16,616 nt of DNA from Hyphomicrobiaceae bacterium (GCA_020442225.1 JAGRKR010000275.1:1-16616); one strand, 5' to 3'. Positions 7,980 through 14,796 are shown, counted from the first letter of the stretch. Numbers and translations: made by a program. Notes: generated from the letters alone by a model not told the origin.

Positions 7980-7987
7980 AAAAAAAA
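7980..7987 (-). other. T8 tract after the flippase gene
   Basis: Eight A residues on the plus strand read as T8 in the leftward transcript, about 105 nt after the flippase stop and 24 nt before the acyltransferase ATG. An imperfect stem (GATCC with GGATT) lies just upstream, so a weak intrinsic terminator or attenuator is possible, but the stem is poor. Homopolymers this long are uncommon in such GC-rich DNA. Confidence 0.25.
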
Positions 7988-8091
7988 TGATGACCAATCC
8001 GGTGCGGTTCCGCGGCGGGATCACAAACTCACGCGAAAACCACTGTGACGCTCGGCACTCGGCAGCCTCGACACGACCGCCAGGGGCGCGG

Positions 8092-9384
8092 TTAGAACGC
8101 CAGGGCGAGCGCTGAAAGGAACGCCGCGCCAGCGCCGATGGCGATGGCCGTCCTCGGCATCACGAGGCCGCGCCGCGCCAGCAACGCCAGCTGAATGCCG
8201 GCTACGGCAAGCATCTGAGCGGCGAGACAGAGCACAGCCGTGCGCAGGCTCAAGGCTCCGAGCTGCCAGATCGCCGCCATGGCCGCGAGCCCGACGGCGG
8301 CGACCGCGATGGAGCCCACTGTCGCCCGACCCGCCAGACGGGCCCGGTTGATCCGGACCTCGAGCGCGGCGCTGGCGATCCAGGCGAAAACCTGCAATGC
8401 GACGACCGGGTAGATGGACACCGCCAGCGCGTGCTGGTCGGCGCGGACGGCCTTCGTCTCGACGAGGCCGAGCGCAAACGGATAGACGAGCGCGAGCACG
8501 CCGGAAATGCCGGCAATTGCTGCGAGATAGATGGAGGCCTGCCGGTCATAGGCGCGCGTGCGCATCGTGTACATGCGGGCGAAGAGGCCCGTCATGAGCA
8601 GGCTGTGCACGATGACCACGACCGAGGCGACGCGGAAGGAGAACGCATAGGTCGCGACCGCATCGACGGAGAGAAAGAAGCCGATCAGGATGCGTCCGCT
8701 GACGGCGAGCCAGATCGTCACCAGCGCGAAGCCGAGCATCGGCAGCCCGATCGTCATCGCCTGCCGGAGGCGTCCATTCAGATCGTCCACCGCCGCGTCG
8801 CTGGCGACGCGCCCGGCCGCGGCGACGACGAGCACTGAAACCACGGCATAGAGGACGGCCAGCGTGGCGACGTCGGGACGGCCGGCGAGCGTGGCCACGA
8901 CGCCAGCCGCGGTCGCCGTCAGGAGCGCCAGCCCATCAGCCCAGACGGCGGCGTTGCGCAATGAAAAGGTGCGGCAGTAGCTGCTGAGCGCGCCTTGCGC
9001 CACCGCCAGCCCCGTGGTCAGCGCGGCCAGCGCATAGATCGCCGGCAGCCCCGCGAGTACGCTCAGTCCGGCGATACAGATGAGCGCGAGCCCCAGTGCC
9101 GCGACGGTGGCGCCGAGCAGGTCCCTGACGGGTACGGCGCGGCCGACCAGGGCGAGCTGCGGCACGGCGCTGGCGATGCCGAAGGTGAGCAGCGGGGCGG
9201 CGAGCAGGCCGATGGACAGGGCGATCTCGATGGCCCCGTAGACCTCGGGCGCCAGCAACATGGCGAGCAGAAGCGGCCCGAGATAGGCCGCGCCCTTGGC
9301 CAGCCCGAAGTTGGCGACGTAGACGAGCGCCTTGCCACCTCGGCGCTGAAGGCTCGTGCCAATGGATTCGACGGTCGATGCCAC
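8092..9384 (-). CDS. Wzx-like oligosaccharide flippase (MOP superfamily)
   Basis: 430 residues from a GTG start at 9384, with AGGA about 8 nt upstream. The protein is almost wholly hydrophobic, with roughly twelve membrane segments. The opening G-K-A-L-V-Y-V-A-N-F-G-L-A-K-G-A is typical of polysaccharide transporters of the MOP/MviN family. A short charged loop (D-D-L-N-G-R-L-R) divides two six-helix halves. It should flip undecaprenyl-linked repeat units to the periplasmic face for polymerisation by the product of the preceding gene, which ends only 56 bp upstream. Start and family are well supported; sugar specificity is not visible. Confidence 0.85.
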   Translation of the reverse strand: MASTVESIGTSLQRRGGKALVYVANFGLAKGAAYLGPLLLAMLLAPEVYGAIEIALSIGLLAAPLLTFGIASAVPQLALVGRAVPVRDLLGATVAALGLALICIAGLSVLAGLPAIYALAALTTGLAVAQGALSSYCRTFSLRNAAVWADGLALLTATAAGVVATLAGRPDVATLAVLYAVVSVLVVAAAGRVASDAAVDDLNGRLRQAMTIGLPMLGFALVTIWLAVSGRILIGFFLSVDAVATYAFSFRVASVVVIVHSLLMTGLFARMYTMRTRAYDRQASIYLAAIAGISGVLALVYPFALGLVETKAVRADQHALAVSIYPVVALQVFAWIASAALEVRINRARLAGRATVGSIAVAAVGLAAMAAIWQLGALSLRTAVLCLAAQMLAVAGIQLALLARRGLVMPRTAIAIGAGAAFLSALALAF

Positions 9385-9440
9385 CCGGGCGGTCCTCGCG
9401 GCTCGGCCCGCCGTCAGGGGCGGCCGAGTCTAACGCGCAC

Positions 9441-10856
9441 TCAATCGAATTCCGCCAGCCGTCGACTGGACCAGGACTGGGCGGTACCCGCACCAAGCAA
9501 CGCAGCGAGGTTAAGTGCAACGGCCTCGGTCTGCAATGGAAACTCGACCAGTGAATGAAGTCCAAGCTGGACCGTTGCCGCGGCGGCAACAAGTGGCCCC
9601 CAGGCACTTCGTTTCCGCCCGAGAGCGCCGAGGAAGCAGCGCATCGTGGCGATGAGGACGGCCGACAGCAGTATGAGCGCGACCGGCAGGCCGAGCCCCG
9701 CGAACACCTCCAGATACGTGTTGTGAGCCGCGTTCCAGATGCCGCCGAGCCCCATCTCGGCGCTGCGATAGCTCGGGAAGAAGTCGATGAACGCTCCGTA
9801 GCCGTGGCCGAGAACGGGATGATCGAACGCAGCGACGACGGTTGCCTTGTAGGCGGCGAGGCGGCCATGCAGGGCCCCGCTGGCATCGGCCGCCCGCCGC
9901 AGCGCGGCCTCGCCGTGCAGATCCAACACGACGAAGGATGCGACGACCAGCATCGCGCTCATCACCAGGACGACGACGCGGTTGCTGCTGCGCGCAGCGA
10001 TCAGCATGCACAAGACGAGCAGGCCGGCGAACGTCGTGGCGATGCCGGCCCGCGAGGTCGTGACGATCAGCGCGATCGCGATGGGCAGGGCGAGCACCAG
10101 GATCGGCGCGCCGTCGGTGATGAGGCGGCTGATGATGCGCGCCGTCTTGCGCTTGCGGTTACCCTTTCCCGACGTTTCGCCGCGCAGGACCGCGCGCAGG
10201 AACAGTGCACTCGCCGCGATCAGGCCCGTTCCCACGTAGGCGGCGAAGTGATTGCGATTGATGAAGGTGCCGGACGCATAGTTGCCGTGGACGGCAATGA
10301 CAAAGGGGTCCTTGGGCGCGAACAGGACACGCTGCCAGCCGAAGGCCATGTCGGCCAGCGCATAGATGCTGTTGAGCACCGCGAAAGCGGCAAGGGCATA
10401 CAGCAGCACGATGGCGAACTCGGCGCGCCGGCAGAGCTCCATCGAGATCCAGAAGACCGTCGCGAAGGTCAGGAGCCGCAGCAGTGCCTGCAGGGTCAGC
10501 TCCGGGTTGGCCGAGATCGTGCCGCGCAGGGGATAGCCGAGAGCGCCGCTCGCCTCGCGCCAGAGCGGGTGCTGCAACCAGTCCGGTGCGATCGGCAGCG
10601 CCTGCAGCAGGACCCAGGCCGCGGCAATGGCGTAGAGGGCCGCCATCAGGGCATAGCGGCTCGGCGCGATGGCCGGACCAGTGCCGCGCCAGGCGCCGGT
10701 GGCGATGACGGCCATGGCGGTGACGGCGGCCGCGAGACCGTTGGCGACCCATGCGGCCGGCAGGACGCTGCCGTACCACAGCGGCGCCAGCCCCAGCAGG
10801 GCCAGCAGCGCCCACTCGGGATAGCTCAATCCGCGAACCGTATCGAACGATGGCAT
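9441..10856 (-). CDS. O-antigen polymerase/ligase family protein (Wzy_C)
   Basis: 471 residues from ATG 10856-10854, selected because GGAG sits 5 nt upstream; the frame is open further but without conserved sequence. About twelve membrane helices are present. Signature pieces are N-R-N-H-F-A (200-205), T-S-R-A-G (267-271), a periplasmic loop with H-P-V-L-G-H-G-Y-G (346-354), and A-H-N-T-Y-L-E-V-F-A-G-L-G (377-389). These are the hallmarks of the Wzy_C/O-antigen ligase family. Members either polymerise lipid-linked repeat units or ligate polymer to lipid A core. Next to a flippase and opposite a Wzc-type co-polymerase, polymerase is the better reading. It is the first gene of the leftward exopolysaccharide unit, 193 bp after the Ro60 gene. 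Confidence 0.88.
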   Translation of the reverse strand: MPSFDTVRGLSYPEWALLALLGLAPLWYGSVLPAAWVANGLAAAVTAMAVIATGAWRGTGPAIAPSRYALMAALYAIAAAWVLLQALPIAPDWLQHPLWREASGALGYPLRGTISANPELTLQALLRLLTFATVFWISMELCRRAEFAIVLLYALAAFAVLNSIYALADMAFGWQRVLFAPKDPFVIAVHGNYASGTFINRNHFAAYVGTGLIAASALFLRAVLRGETSGKGNRKRKTARIISRLITDGAPILVLALPIAIALIVTTSRAGIATTFAGLLVLCMLIAARSSNRVVVLVMSAMLVVASFVVLDLHGEAALRRAADASGALHGRLAAYKATVVAAFDHPVLGHGYGAFIDFFPSYRSAEMGLGGIWNAAHNTYLEVFAGLGLPVALILLSAVLIATMRCFLGALGRKRSAWGPLVAAAATVQLGLHSLVEFPLQTEAVALNLAALLGAGTAQSWSSRRLAEFD

Positions 10857-10880
10857 TGATGCTCCGATCGGCTGATTCGG

Positions 10881-10920
10881 CCTTGCGCGAAGTCTCCGTC
10901 TGCTGTCGGAAGACGCAAGG
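10881..10920 (-). promoter_or_regulatory. Leader stem-loop upstream of the polymerase gene
   Basis: Read on the minus strand, CCTTGCG (10920-10914) pairs with CGCAAGG (10887-10881). Inside lies a second 5-bp stem (TTCCG with CGGAG, one G-U). The structure ends about 25 nt before the polymerase start codon, inside the probable leader. No terminator T-tract follows. Regulation at leader level is possible, but there is no match to a known riboswitch that I can recognise. Confidence 0.25.
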
Positions 10921-11049
10921 CTGCAACCGCCGAAACAGGGGGAAAACGACCAATTCGATGGGTATGGGGCAGGGCGGCGCCGGTCACGGCTGGCGTTTTG
11001 GGCGACAATCGGCAAGCGAAGCGGCCGGGTCCGGGATCGGCTGGCGCGC

Positions 11050-12387
11050 TCAGGCGTGGCCGGGGGCGTGCTCGCCGAGCCCCTTCTCGTACTCGCCGAT
11101 GAACCGCAGCACCTGCTCGGAAAAACCGTCGATGTGCACCCAGCGGCCATAGCCGACGCCATTCGTGGCACTGGCGACGTTGATCATGTAGGCGAGGCGC
11201 GCCACGGGGTCCGGCACGTAATCGGCGCTCTGCTCGTCCGTGATGACGATCAACCGGTCGTGGGCGATGGCGTTGACCCTGGCGACGGCTTTGCCGAGCT
11301 CGGTGCTACCATGATGCTGGCTCTTGATGATGGCATCGATGCCGGCCATGCCACGCCGTGCGGGGACTTCCACGACATTGGCGGAGAACGTGAAGATGCG
11401 CCGCTGCTCGGTATTTATGATCGAGGCCAGCGTGGCCGCCGCATCCATCCGGTTGAGGTCGGAGCGGCGCGAGAGCTTTGCGGCCATCGATCCCGACACG
11501 TCCACCAGAACGACCGTCGCGCCCTGCAGAGGTTGCTGGACCGCGATCGCCGCCTGGAGCGCCTTGCCGATGGTTTCGTCCATGGCTGGGCAGGCGCGGG
11601 CCGCGGCCACATAGCGGAACGGCAGCACGCGCTCCGCGCCCTTTCGCGCCAGAATCGCCTTCTTGATCAGTCGCTGGTCGACTCCGGCCGAGACCATGTT
11701 GCGGATGTTGCGCAAGAGCGCGAGGTAGCCGAGCTTGCGCTCGGTCAGCAGCCGCTCGAACGCCTTCTTCTTGTTGGTGCCGGCCGACAAGGCGGCTTCC
11801 CAGGTGTCGGCCGGCGCCATCTCGCGGTTGGCCAGACGCTGCCAGAGCGCCTCCTGCTCACTGTCGCGCGGCTTGGGATGCACGAGAAACATCACGTCAC
11901 GCAACTTCACCGGCGTATCGCGGTCGTACTTGGCAAGCTCATAGGCATCGAATTTCTGGAACGCGGCGGCGAGGCCCTTCTTCACCTGGGCGGACAGCGG
12001 CTTCTTGCCGTTGCGCCAGTAGATGGCCAGGAACTCCGATAGCTCGTCGGCGCGCTGGATGACGCGAGCGATCGTGCCGGAGACGAGGCCGGGCTTGCGC
12101 GCTCCTGTCCTCGACAGCGCCGAGAGCAGCAGCAGCGGCGCGTGCCGCAGGTTCGCTTGTTCTCGCGCCTCGATGGCGATCTCGGCCAGGCGCTCCGGCG
12201 CGAGCGCGGCGGCATGGGCCAGCAGTCGCTCCGCGATCGAGGCGCCGTCCTCGTAGAACTCCTCCTCCCACAGCATGCAGGACATCAGCGATCGACGCAG
12301 CCTCTGCTCGGGAGTGAGCTGGGCGAAGGCCAGCGCGCCCTCGTGCGTGCGCGGCGGTCCCTTTTTCGCCCTACGGTTCTTGCGCAC
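11050..12387 (-). CDS. rsr: Ro60 orthologue (TROVE + vWA domains), Y RNA-binding protein Rsr
   Basis: 445 residues from a GTG at 12387-12385. The frame is open to 12615, but that part crosses the Y RNA and encodes only translated tRNA-like sequence, so the GTG just before the conserved K-N-R-R-A-K-K-G start is preferred; its ribosome site is weak. The TROVE HEAT-repeat ring spans about residues 15-275, with T-H-E-G, L-R-R-S-L-M-S-C-M-L-W-E-E-E-F-Y-E-D-G and the family hallmark L-A-L-L-R-N-I-R-N-M (222-231). A von Willebrand A domain follows (about 290-430) with an intact MIDAS motif D296-V-S-G-S300 and V-I-T-D-E. Ro60 rings bind the stem of Y RNAs on their outer surface and misfolded RNA ends in the central hole. 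In Deinococcus the Y RNA tethers Ro60 to polynucleotide phosphorylase. The RNA partner is encoded directly upstream. No RtcA/RtcB gene, a common neighbour elsewhere, is in the window. Confidence 0.92.
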   Translation of the reverse strand: MRKNRRAKKGPPRTHEGALAFAQLTPEQRLRRSLMSCMLWEEEFYEDGASIAERLLAHAAALAPERLAEIAIEAREQANLRHAPLLLLSALSRTGARKPGLVSGTIARVIQRADELSEFLAIYWRNGKKPLSAQVKKGLAAAFQKFDAYELAKYDRDTPVKLRDVMFLVHPKPRDSEQEALWQRLANREMAPADTWEAALSAGTNKKKAFERLLTERKLGYLALLRNIRNMVSAGVDQRLIKKAILARKGAERVLPFRYVAAARACPAMDETIGKALQAAIAVQQPLQGATVVLVDVSGSMAAKLSRRSDLNRMDAAATLASIINTEQRRIFTFSANVVEVPARRGMAGIDAIIKSQHHGSTELGKAVARVNAIAHDRLIVITDEQSADYVPDPVARLAYMINVASATNGVGYGRWVHIDGFSEQVLRFIGEYEKGLGEHAPGHA

Positions 12388-12407
12388 GATCGGTCGATCC
12401 GGGCGTT

Positions 12408-12422
12408 TCGCTCTGCGAGCGA
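12408..12422 (-). promoter_or_regulatory. Hairpin between Y RNA and Ro60 start codon
   Basis: On the minus strand TCGCTC (12422-12417) and GAGCGA (12413-12408) form a perfect 6-bp stem with a GCA loop. It lies 10 nt after the Y RNA closing helix and 20 nt before the GTG of the Ro60 gene. It may define the 3' end of the Y RNA or lie in the mRNA leader; AAA rather than T follows, so it is not a normal intrinsic terminator. Confidence 0.35.
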
Positions 12423-12432
12423 CGAGTGAGCT

Positions 12433-12602
12433 GATCTCGCGCAGGCCGCTTCGCCCGAGGAACACGCGGATACGGGCTGGCGCTCTATCCACTGAGCTAC
12501 GTGGTGATTGGTCACCACGGCGGGATTCGAACCCGCGACCTCCTCGTTTGAAGCGAAGTAGCCGTCTCCTACACCGTCGGGCGAAGCAGCGTGCGCGAAA
12601 TC
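12433..12602 (-). ncRNA. yrlA: Bacterial Y RNA (YrlA-like) with circularly permuted tRNA-mimic module
   Basis: About 170 nt, ends approximate. The 5' segment 12602-12577 pairs with 12458-12433 over 26 positions: 25 pairs (two G-U) and one C-C mismatch (12591/12444). A bulged C (12576) and two further G-C pairs extend it. An inner helix follows (12569-12560 with 12478-12468, one mismatch and one bulge), then a 5-bp hairpin with loop CTTCAAA (12558-12542). Next come a canonical T-arm (12536-12520), a 7-bp acceptor stem closed by ACCAAT, and a canonical D-arm (12497-12482). The order is that of a tRNA opened in its anticodon arm and closed at its acceptor end. Established work on bacterial Y RNAs describes just this plan: a Ro60-binding stem from the two ends, and a tRNA-like module. 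Its position, 45 nt before the Ro60 gene on the same strand, agrees. The paired strings CTTCGCC / GGCGAAG in the closing stem resemble the Ro-binding sequence pair I recall for bacterial Y RNAs. Confidence 0.87.
12482..12536 (-). other. tRNA-mimic core of the Y RNA (T-arm, acceptor stem with ACCA, D-arm)
   Basis: Read 5' to 3' on the minus strand: T-stem GCGGG, loop TTCGAAT, CCCGC (12536-12520); acceptor 3' strand CGTGGTG (12519-12513); discriminator A and CCA (12512-12509); two linker bases AT; acceptor 5' strand CACCACG (12506-12500); TA; D-stem GCTC, loop AGTGGATA, GAGC (12497-12482). The acceptor strands are fully complementary. The T-loop and the GG of the D-loop keep the bases needed for the tRNA elbow (G18-psi55, G19-C56). 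Such a module would be expected to attract TruB, RNase P, RNase Z or CCA-adding enzyme. Confidence 0.88.
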
Positions 12603-12679
12603 TGGTGACCTGCAAATTGCCGGGAACGGTGGTGGCTCATCGCGAGCGCCGTCACCGCCCATCACCGCAGGCCATTGCG

Positions 12680-12708
12680 GACATAGTGCCGTGAATGGGC
12701 AGCATCAA
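12680..12708 (-). promoter_or_regulatory. Possible sigma70-like promoter for the Y RNA
   Basis: TTGATG (12708-12703) and TATGTC (12685-12680) are separated by exactly 17 nt on the minus strand and point toward the Y RNA, whose closing helix begins about 70 nt further on. The -10 box is a poor match. A GCTC/GAGC hairpin lies between the two. Nothing better is visible in the 150-nt gap between the MBL gene stop and the Y RNA. Confidence 0.2.
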
Positions 12709-12752
12709 GGCCGCGGAAGCGCCGGCGGGCGCCTCGGCGTTGCACAATCGCA

Positions 12753-13562
12753 TCAGTTTCCGGGCAGCACGAGGATCTCGGGCTGGGCGGGCAGCGACTG
12801 GTGCGAGATGACGACCGTGGGCGTGCTGCTCCGCTTGACCTTGAAGGTCGGCTGCATGCGTTGGAGGAAGCGGGTCAGCGTCGTCTCGCCGAAATAGTGC
12901 ATGGGTATGACGAGGCGGGCCCGCAGCGCTTTCAGCACCTCGAGCATGCCGTCCATGTCGAGGGTATAGCTGCCGTCGACGGGCGCCAGCACGACATCGA
13001 GCTGGCCGATCTGCCCGAGATGGCGCGGCGTCAGCGTGTGATGGAGATGGCCGAGATGGGCGATGCACAGGCCGGCGATCTCGAACACGAAAATCGAGTT
13101 GCCGTACATCTCGGTGCCGCCGGTCCAGCCGCGCAGGTTTGTCGTGACGTTGCGGACGCGCACGTCGCCGACGGTCAGGTCGTGCATGGCGGGGCCGCCG
13201 GCCGGGTTCCAGCCGCGCAGCACGTGACGGATGCGCGGATCGGGGAACGGCGTGAAATGCGTCTCGTGCGCGTGGTTCATGGTGATGATGTCAGGCACCA
13301 CGCGCGGCCTGAGGTAGTCGTTGTAGTCCGTGGCGATCTTCACACCGCCCGCGCTCTCGATGAGGAAGGTGGCATGGCCGACGAAGGTCAGGCGCACCTC
13401 GGTCGGCTTCAGCACGACCGGGCGGAGAGAGGCCCGGTGGATGCGTGGCCCGGCATCGGAGACGGCGAGGCAGCGATCCGCCGTCGCAGCCGTGGCGGTG
13501 GCGCACGCCAGGGTCAACAGAAGCCAGGCCAGCGTCACAATCAGGCAATGAGCGCTACGCAT
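12753..13562 (-). CDS. Exported UlaG-like metallo-beta-lactamase-fold protein
   Basis: 269 residues from ATG 13562-13560, with GGGAG 7 nt upstream; this start puts a signal peptide at the very N-terminus (hydrophobic residues 7-20, likely cut in the A-T-A-T-A-A-T-A stretch). The fold is shown by G-H-A-T-F-L-I-E-S (62-70), the metal motif N-H97-A-H99-E-T-H102 (96-102), later histidines in A-H-L-G-H-L-H-H (168-175), an Asp in P-V-D-G-S-Y-T (Asp196) and I-P-M-H-Y-F (219-224). This matches the UlaG-like branch. The usual H-x-H-x-D-H has Thr at the Asp position, so the second metal site may be altered. Substrate unknown. A lipoprotein reading (Cys20) is possible but the lipobox is imperfect. The next upstream gene, also an MBL protein, ends 88 bp away; the two are not similar enough to be recent duplicates. 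Confidence 0.8.
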   Translation of the reverse strand: MRSAHCLIVTLAWLLLTLACATATAATADRCLAVSDAGPRIHRASLRPVVLKPTEVRLTFVGHATFLIESAGGVKIATDYNDYLRPRVVPDIITMNHAHETHFTPFPDPRIRHVLRGWNPAGGPAMHDLTVGDVRVRNVTTNLRGWTGGTEMYGNSIFVFEIAGLCIAHLGHLHHTLTPRHLGQIGQLDVVLAPVDGSYTLDMDGMLEVLKALRARLVIPMHYFGETTLTRFLQRMQPTFKVKRSSTPTVVISHQSLPAQPEILVLPGN

Positions 13563-13650
13563 GACGATCTCCCGATCTGCTGGGTGACCATCATAGGGTC
13601 CGCTCGTCGGCGGAGTCATCCGGAAACGCGGGCGCGTCGTGTCCGCCCGG

Positions 13651-14697
13651 TCAATCGACGCGCAGGAAGATGATGCGGCCGTGCTTGTCGCGGTCCTGCT
13701 CGGCGCGGCCTTGCGTGCGCAGATGATGCAGATGCGCCAGCGTCTCGCCGAGGGCGAGCCGGCCCTGGCCTTCGCGCACGGCGCGCTCGAACAGGACCTG
13801 GCTGCACTCGGTTGCCGTGCGCGGCACGTCGATCAGCGTCTCGAGCGCGCCGAGGCGCTCGTCATGATGGTCGGCAAGATCGGCAACGCGGCGGTGCAGG
13901 CCGTAGAAGGGCAGCCCGTGCGACGGCAGGACCAGGATGCTCGGCGGCAGGCGGCCGAATCGCGGCAGCGAGGCGAGGTAGTCGCTGAGCGGGTCGGAGT
14001 CGGGCTGCTCGGGATAGACACCGATCGACGGCGTGATGCGCTGCAGGATCTGGTCGCCCGCGATCAGGATGCCGTCCTCGGCCGAGTAGAACGAGGCATG
14101 CTCGTCCGCATGTCCGCCGGCGACGATGACCTGCCAGCGCCGGCCGCCGAAGACGATCTCGTCGCCGTTGCGCAGCCGCTGGAAGCGGTCGGGCTGGAGA
14201 CCGAGATGGCGGCCCATGCGCCGCCGGTCCTCGGCATAGGCCTCGATGGTCGCGGGATCGCAGCCGTGCTCGGCGAGATAGCGCCTGATGTGCTCGCCGA
14301 CCGGCAGGCGCGTCCCGGCATAGCGCAGCCGCGCCGCCTGCCACTCCCCGAGCGTCATCAGGAACGGCACGTCGAAACGCTCGACGAGGTGTCCGGCAAG
14401 GCCGACGTGATCGGTGTGTCCGTGCGTGGCGATGATGCGCCGAATCGGCCGTCCCTCGAGCACTGTCTCGACGAGGCGCTGCCAGACCTCGCGCGTGGTC
14501 GCATCGTCCAGCCCGCAGTCGATCAGCGTCCAGCCGTCCGGCTCCTCGAGCAGCCAGACGTTGACGTGGTTGAGGCGGAACGGCAGCGGCAGCCGCGCCC
14601 ATCGGATTCCCGGCGCCACCTCGATGATCGTTCCCTGCGCCGGGGGCTCCGCATGGGGCAGCGTCAACGGTTGCTCGATATCGAGCGCGTCCTTCAT
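13651..14697 (-). CDS. MBL-fold metallo-hydrolase with intact metal site
   Basis: 348 residues from ATG 14697-14695, with CGGAG about 11 nt upstream. The core is a standard two-metal MBL site: T-H92-G-H94-T-D96-H97-V-G, then G-G-H196-A-D-E-H (195-200), G-D215-Q-I-L, and P-S-H260-G-L-P-F. An alpha-helical insert and C-terminal segment (about 268-340) resemble the winged-helix tail of LACTB2-like or flavin-free MBL hydrolases that cut thioesters or other esters. No signal peptide, so cytoplasmic. It lies 99 bp after the CoA-transferase gene on the same strand. An acyl-CoA-linked thioesterase role would fit that neighbour, but this is context only. Confidence 0.87.
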   Translation of the reverse strand: MKDALDIEQPLTLPHAEPPAQGTIIEVAPGIRWARLPLPFRLNHVNVWLLEEPDGWTLIDCGLDDATTREVWQRLVETVLEGRPIRRIIATHGHTDHVGLAGHLVERFDVPFLMTLGEWQAARLRYAGTRLPVGEHIRRYLAEHGCDPATIEAYAEDRRRMGRHLGLQPDRFQRLRNGDEIVFGGRRWQVIVAGGHADEHASFYSAEDGILIAGDQILQRITPSIGVYPEQPDSDPLSDYLASLPRFGRLPPSILVLPSHGLPFYGLHRRVADLADHHDERLGALETLIDVPRTATECSQVLFERAVREGQGRLALGETLAHLHHLRTQGRAEQDRDKHGRIIFLRVD

Positions 14698-14796
14698 GTT
14701 GAAATCGCTCCGAATGGTCCGGTCCTATTGCGGCGCAGCATGCACCGGCGCTCGCGGAAGTGCAATGTCCGCGCGCGGCCTGGGGATGGACGATGC

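Noticed and set aside
12450..12602. Two tandem ordinary tRNA genes, or two tRNA fragments
   Set aside because: The upstream half has no proper 5' acceptor strand (best candidate has two mismatches and forces a clash of D and anticodon stems), and the downstream half has no T-arm. The two acceptor strands pair with each other and the outer ends pair over 26 positions, so it is one RNA.
12509..12602. Selenocysteine tRNA (selC), because of the CTTCAAA loop
   Set aside because: There is no long variable arm after the loop, the acceptor stem does not form with upstream sequence, and no selA/selB is visible.
12433..12602. Circularly permuted two-piece tmRNA, as known in alphaproteobacteria
   Set aside because: The D-arm is a full tRNA-type stem-loop, unlike tmRNA; no tag reading frame ending in Ala-Ala type residues or tmRNA 5' consensus is present, and the RNA is too short.
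12388..12615. N-terminal extension of the Ro60 protein up to 12615
   Set aside because: The added 76 residues are translated Y RNA (typical tRNA-derived peptide strings) with no TROVE homology.
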